Assembly (NCBI GenBank): GCA_947476475.1
Contig: CANJQT010000003.1
Location: 1 to 64,000 of the forward strand
Length of the DNA: 64,000 nt
Direction of reading: 5' to 3'
DNA from: Paracoccaceae bacterium
GTDB taxonomy: Bacteria > Pseudomonadota > Alphaproteobacteria > Rhodobacterales > Rhodobacteraceae
Numbering within the stretch: position 1 is the stretch's first letter; each line of letters begins with the position of its first letter. The translations under genes were made by a program, and so were the position numbers. Shown piece after piece: positions 62,595-64,000 of this stretch. The notes under the pieces are model-generated. The model ran no database searches and was not told the DNA's origin. It saw only the letters and a program-made list of their open reading frames with translations.

Positions 62595-63364
62595 ACCGGG
62601 CGCTGAACTGGCGCGGGGTGCGCACCATCTATTCGCATGAAATGGCACGCTTCTGGCGGACCTTGTGGGAATCTCTCGCCTCGCCTGCGCTGTCCACGGT
62701 GCTTTACTTCGTAGTCTTTGGTGCTGCGATCGGCAGCCGGATCGACGCGGTGGAGGGGGTCAGCTACGGGGCCTTCATCGTGCCGGGGCTGATCATGCTG
62801 ACCGTTTTGCAGCAGTCGATCTCGAACGCCTCGTTCGGGATCTTCTTTCCGAAGTTCATTGGCACAATCTACGAGATGCTGGCGGCGCCCCTGTCTTTCG
62901 TCGAGATTGTCATCGGCTATGTGGGGGCGGCGGCGATGAAATCGATGATCATCGCGGGGGTGATCCTGATCACATCGTGGTTCTTTGTCGATATCCGCAT
63001 CCAGCATCCTTTCTGGATGCTGGCCTTCCTGACCCTGACCGCGGTCAGTTTTTCGCTGTTCGGGTTCCTGATGGGGATCTGGGCAAAGGACTGGCAGCAG
63101 TTGCAGATCATCCCGATGATGGTGATCACGCCTTTGGTGTTTCTGGGCGGGGCTTTCTATACGGCCGACATGCTGCCGCCGTTCTGGCAGGGTGTCGCGA
63201 AGCTGAATCCGGTGCTTTACCTTGTTTCGGGCTTCCGCTGGTCATTCTTCGGGATCGCCGATGTGCCGGTCGGCCTGTCGCTGGTGGCGGTGGTTCTGTT
63301 TTTGAGCCTGTGCATGGGAATGGTCTGGTTCATCTTCCGCACCGGCTGGCGGATCCGCAACTGA
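62591..63364 (+). CDS. ABC-2 type transporter, permease subunit
   Basis: The 257-residue permease has six hydrophobic helices and the ABC-2 pattern '[28 protein letters not shown]' and '[38 protein letters not shown]', like YadH/NodJ. It overlaps the ATPase gene (ATGA) and is its partner. The substrate could be a lipid, polysaccharide or drug; none can be named. Confidence 0.93.
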   Translation: MNRALNWRGVRTIYSHEMARFWRTLWESLASPALSTVLYFVVFGAAIGSRIDAVEGVSYGAFIVPGLIMLTVLQQSISNASFGIFFPKFIGTIYEMLAAPLSFVEIVIGYVGAAAMKSMIIAGVILITSWFFVDIRIQHPFWMLAFLTLTAVSFSLFGFLMGIWAKDWQQLQIIPMMVITPLVFLGGAFYTADMLPPFWQGVAKLNPVLYLVSGFRWSFFGIADVPVGLSLVAVVLFLSLCMGMVWFIFRTGWRIRN

Positions 63365-63365
63365 C

Positions 63366-63410
63366 GCGGGGCGCTGCCCCGCACCCCGGGATATTTGGGA
63401 AAAGAAGAAG
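63366..63410 (+). repeat. Recurrent hairpin plus 'GGATATTTGGG' intergenic element, copy F
   Basis: GCGGGGC/GCCCCGC (63366-63382, three-base loop) is followed by ACCCCGGGATATTTGGG and the A-rich tail AAAAGAAGAAGG. It lies just after the ABC permease gene and before rimO. The hairpin may terminate the ABC transcript. Confidence 0.72.
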
Positions 63411-63457
63411 GAACGGGTGCTTTTCGCTGGCGCGTGCTTGCGCTATATGCGCGTTCC

Positions 63458-64000
63458 ATGTCCCAGAACCCACCCAACCTCCGCCCCGACCTTGCGCCCC
63501 GCCCTGTCTGTGACGCCGAGCGGCGCGAAGGTCAGCCAACGATCGGCATGGTCAGCCTTGGCTGCCCCAAGGCTTTGGTCGATTCAGAACGCATCCTGAC
63601 GCGCCTTCGGGCCGAGGGTTATCAGATCAGCCCCGACTACCGCGGGGCCGAGGCGGTGATCGTCAACACCTGCGGGTTTCTGGATTCGGCAAAGGCTGAA
63701 AGTCTTGAAGCGATCGGCGAGGCATTGGCCGAGAACGGTCGGGTGATCGTGACCGGCTGTCTGGGCGCAGAGCCGGACTATATCACCGGGGTTCATCCAT
63801 CGGTGCTGGCCGTCACCGGGCCGCACCAATACGAGGCGGTTCTGGATGCGGTACACAAGGCGGTGCCGCCCAGCCCCGATCCGTTCATCGACCTGTTGCC
63901 CGCGACGGGCGTTACGCTTACCCCGCGCCATTACAGCTATCTGAAGATTTCCGAAGGCTGCAATCACAAGTGCAAGTTCTGCATCATCCCCGACATGCGC
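63458..64000 (+). CDS. rimO: Ribosomal protein S12 methylthiotransferase RimO (partial)
   Basis: RimO is a radical-SAM enzyme that adds a methylthio group to an Asp of ribosomal protein S12. The first 181 codons are in the window; the gene continues past its end. The N-terminal domain has cluster cysteines at Cys36 ('[13 protein letters not shown]'), Cys72 ('[11 protein letters not shown]') and Cys101 ('[11 protein letters not shown]'). The radical-SAM CxxxCxxC motif is Cys168, Cys172 and Cys175 ('[13 protein letters not shown]'). The start at 63458 is the first ATG giving the family N-terminus. Confidence 0.93.
   Translation, partial: MSQNPPNLRPDLAPRPVCDAERREGQPTIGMVSLGCPKALVDSERILTRLRAEGYQISPDYRGAEAVIVNTCGFLDSAKAESLEAIGEALAENGRVIVTGCLGAEPDYITGVHPSVLAVTGPHQYEAVLDAVHKAVPPSPDPFIDLLPATGVTLTPRHYSYLKISEGCNHKCKFCIIPDMR

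Overview
The window looks like a chromosome segment of a Rhodobacterales-type alphaproteobacterium (Rhodobacter/Paracoccus relatives). The evidence is the high G+C, the alphaproteobacterial cell-cycle regulator GcrA, the split his cluster hisB-hisH-hisA-hisF-hisE, a MaeB-type malic enzyme, a PrpE-type propionyl-CoA synthetase beside TTTGCAAA repeats, and a recurrent intergenic hairpin followed by a 'GGATATTTgg' tail. No species can be named from sequence alone.

The first ~4.07 kb is the end of an integrated island. It is visibly AT-richer than the rest. It carries the last part of a metallophosphoesterase, a STAND/NACHT-like NTPase in the same reading frame separated by a single in-frame TAA, and a tyrosine integrase. 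It ends in a 45-nt 3' fragment of tRNA-Gly(GCC), which I read as an attachment-site remnant. This is the best candidate for an unusual biological system in the window: a probable anti-phage metallophosphoesterase-STAND protein, apparently broken by one nonsense codon.

From 4.18 kb to the end the sequence is ordinary core genome with some accessory genes. 4.2-8.2 kb: histidine biosynthesis, interrupted by a DUF1330 gene and an inverted DUF2147 gene. 8.3-10.6 kb (minus): two hotdog thioesterases and a MATE exporter. 10.7-19.1 kb: two MerR regulators and a beta-oxidation operon (acyl-CoA dehydrogenase, small protein, GST, thiolase, two cupins, FadB/J-type protein). 19.2-22.5 kb: sulfotransferase, DMT exporter and acyl-CoA synthetase. 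22.6-28.8 kb: a membrane protein, a SPOR protein and the nucleoside-salvage run cdd-deoA-deoB-add-upp. 28.9-34.5 kb: VOC-cupin fusion, maeB and prpE, where the propionate gene has its own repeat-rich promoter. 34.7-37.6 kb: hybrid sensor kinase and sigma-54-dependent regulator. 37.6-41.8 kb: nadK, glyA, a membrane protein, an esterase and a lipoprotein.

42.3-43.1 kb is a gene-free region packed with palindromes, including two REP doublets (REPINs). 43.1-50.4 kb: methyltransferase, lepA, small copper-related genes, rpmB, a GST/MarR divergent pair with two matching operators, LysR and a DUF1127 protein. 50.5-53.2 kb: cobalt-type nitrile hydratase with its accessory protein, then meaB. 53.3-60 kb: DUF3108, hrpB, DUF1993, an isochorismatase-type hydrolase and argD-argF. 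60.2-64 kb: a GST, gcrA, an ABC-2 exporter and the start of rimO.

Functionally, several segments feed acyl-CoA and propionyl-CoA metabolism: the beta-oxidation operon, the acyl-CoA synthetase, prpE and the mutase chaperone meaB. maeB can turn the resulting C4 acids into pyruvate.
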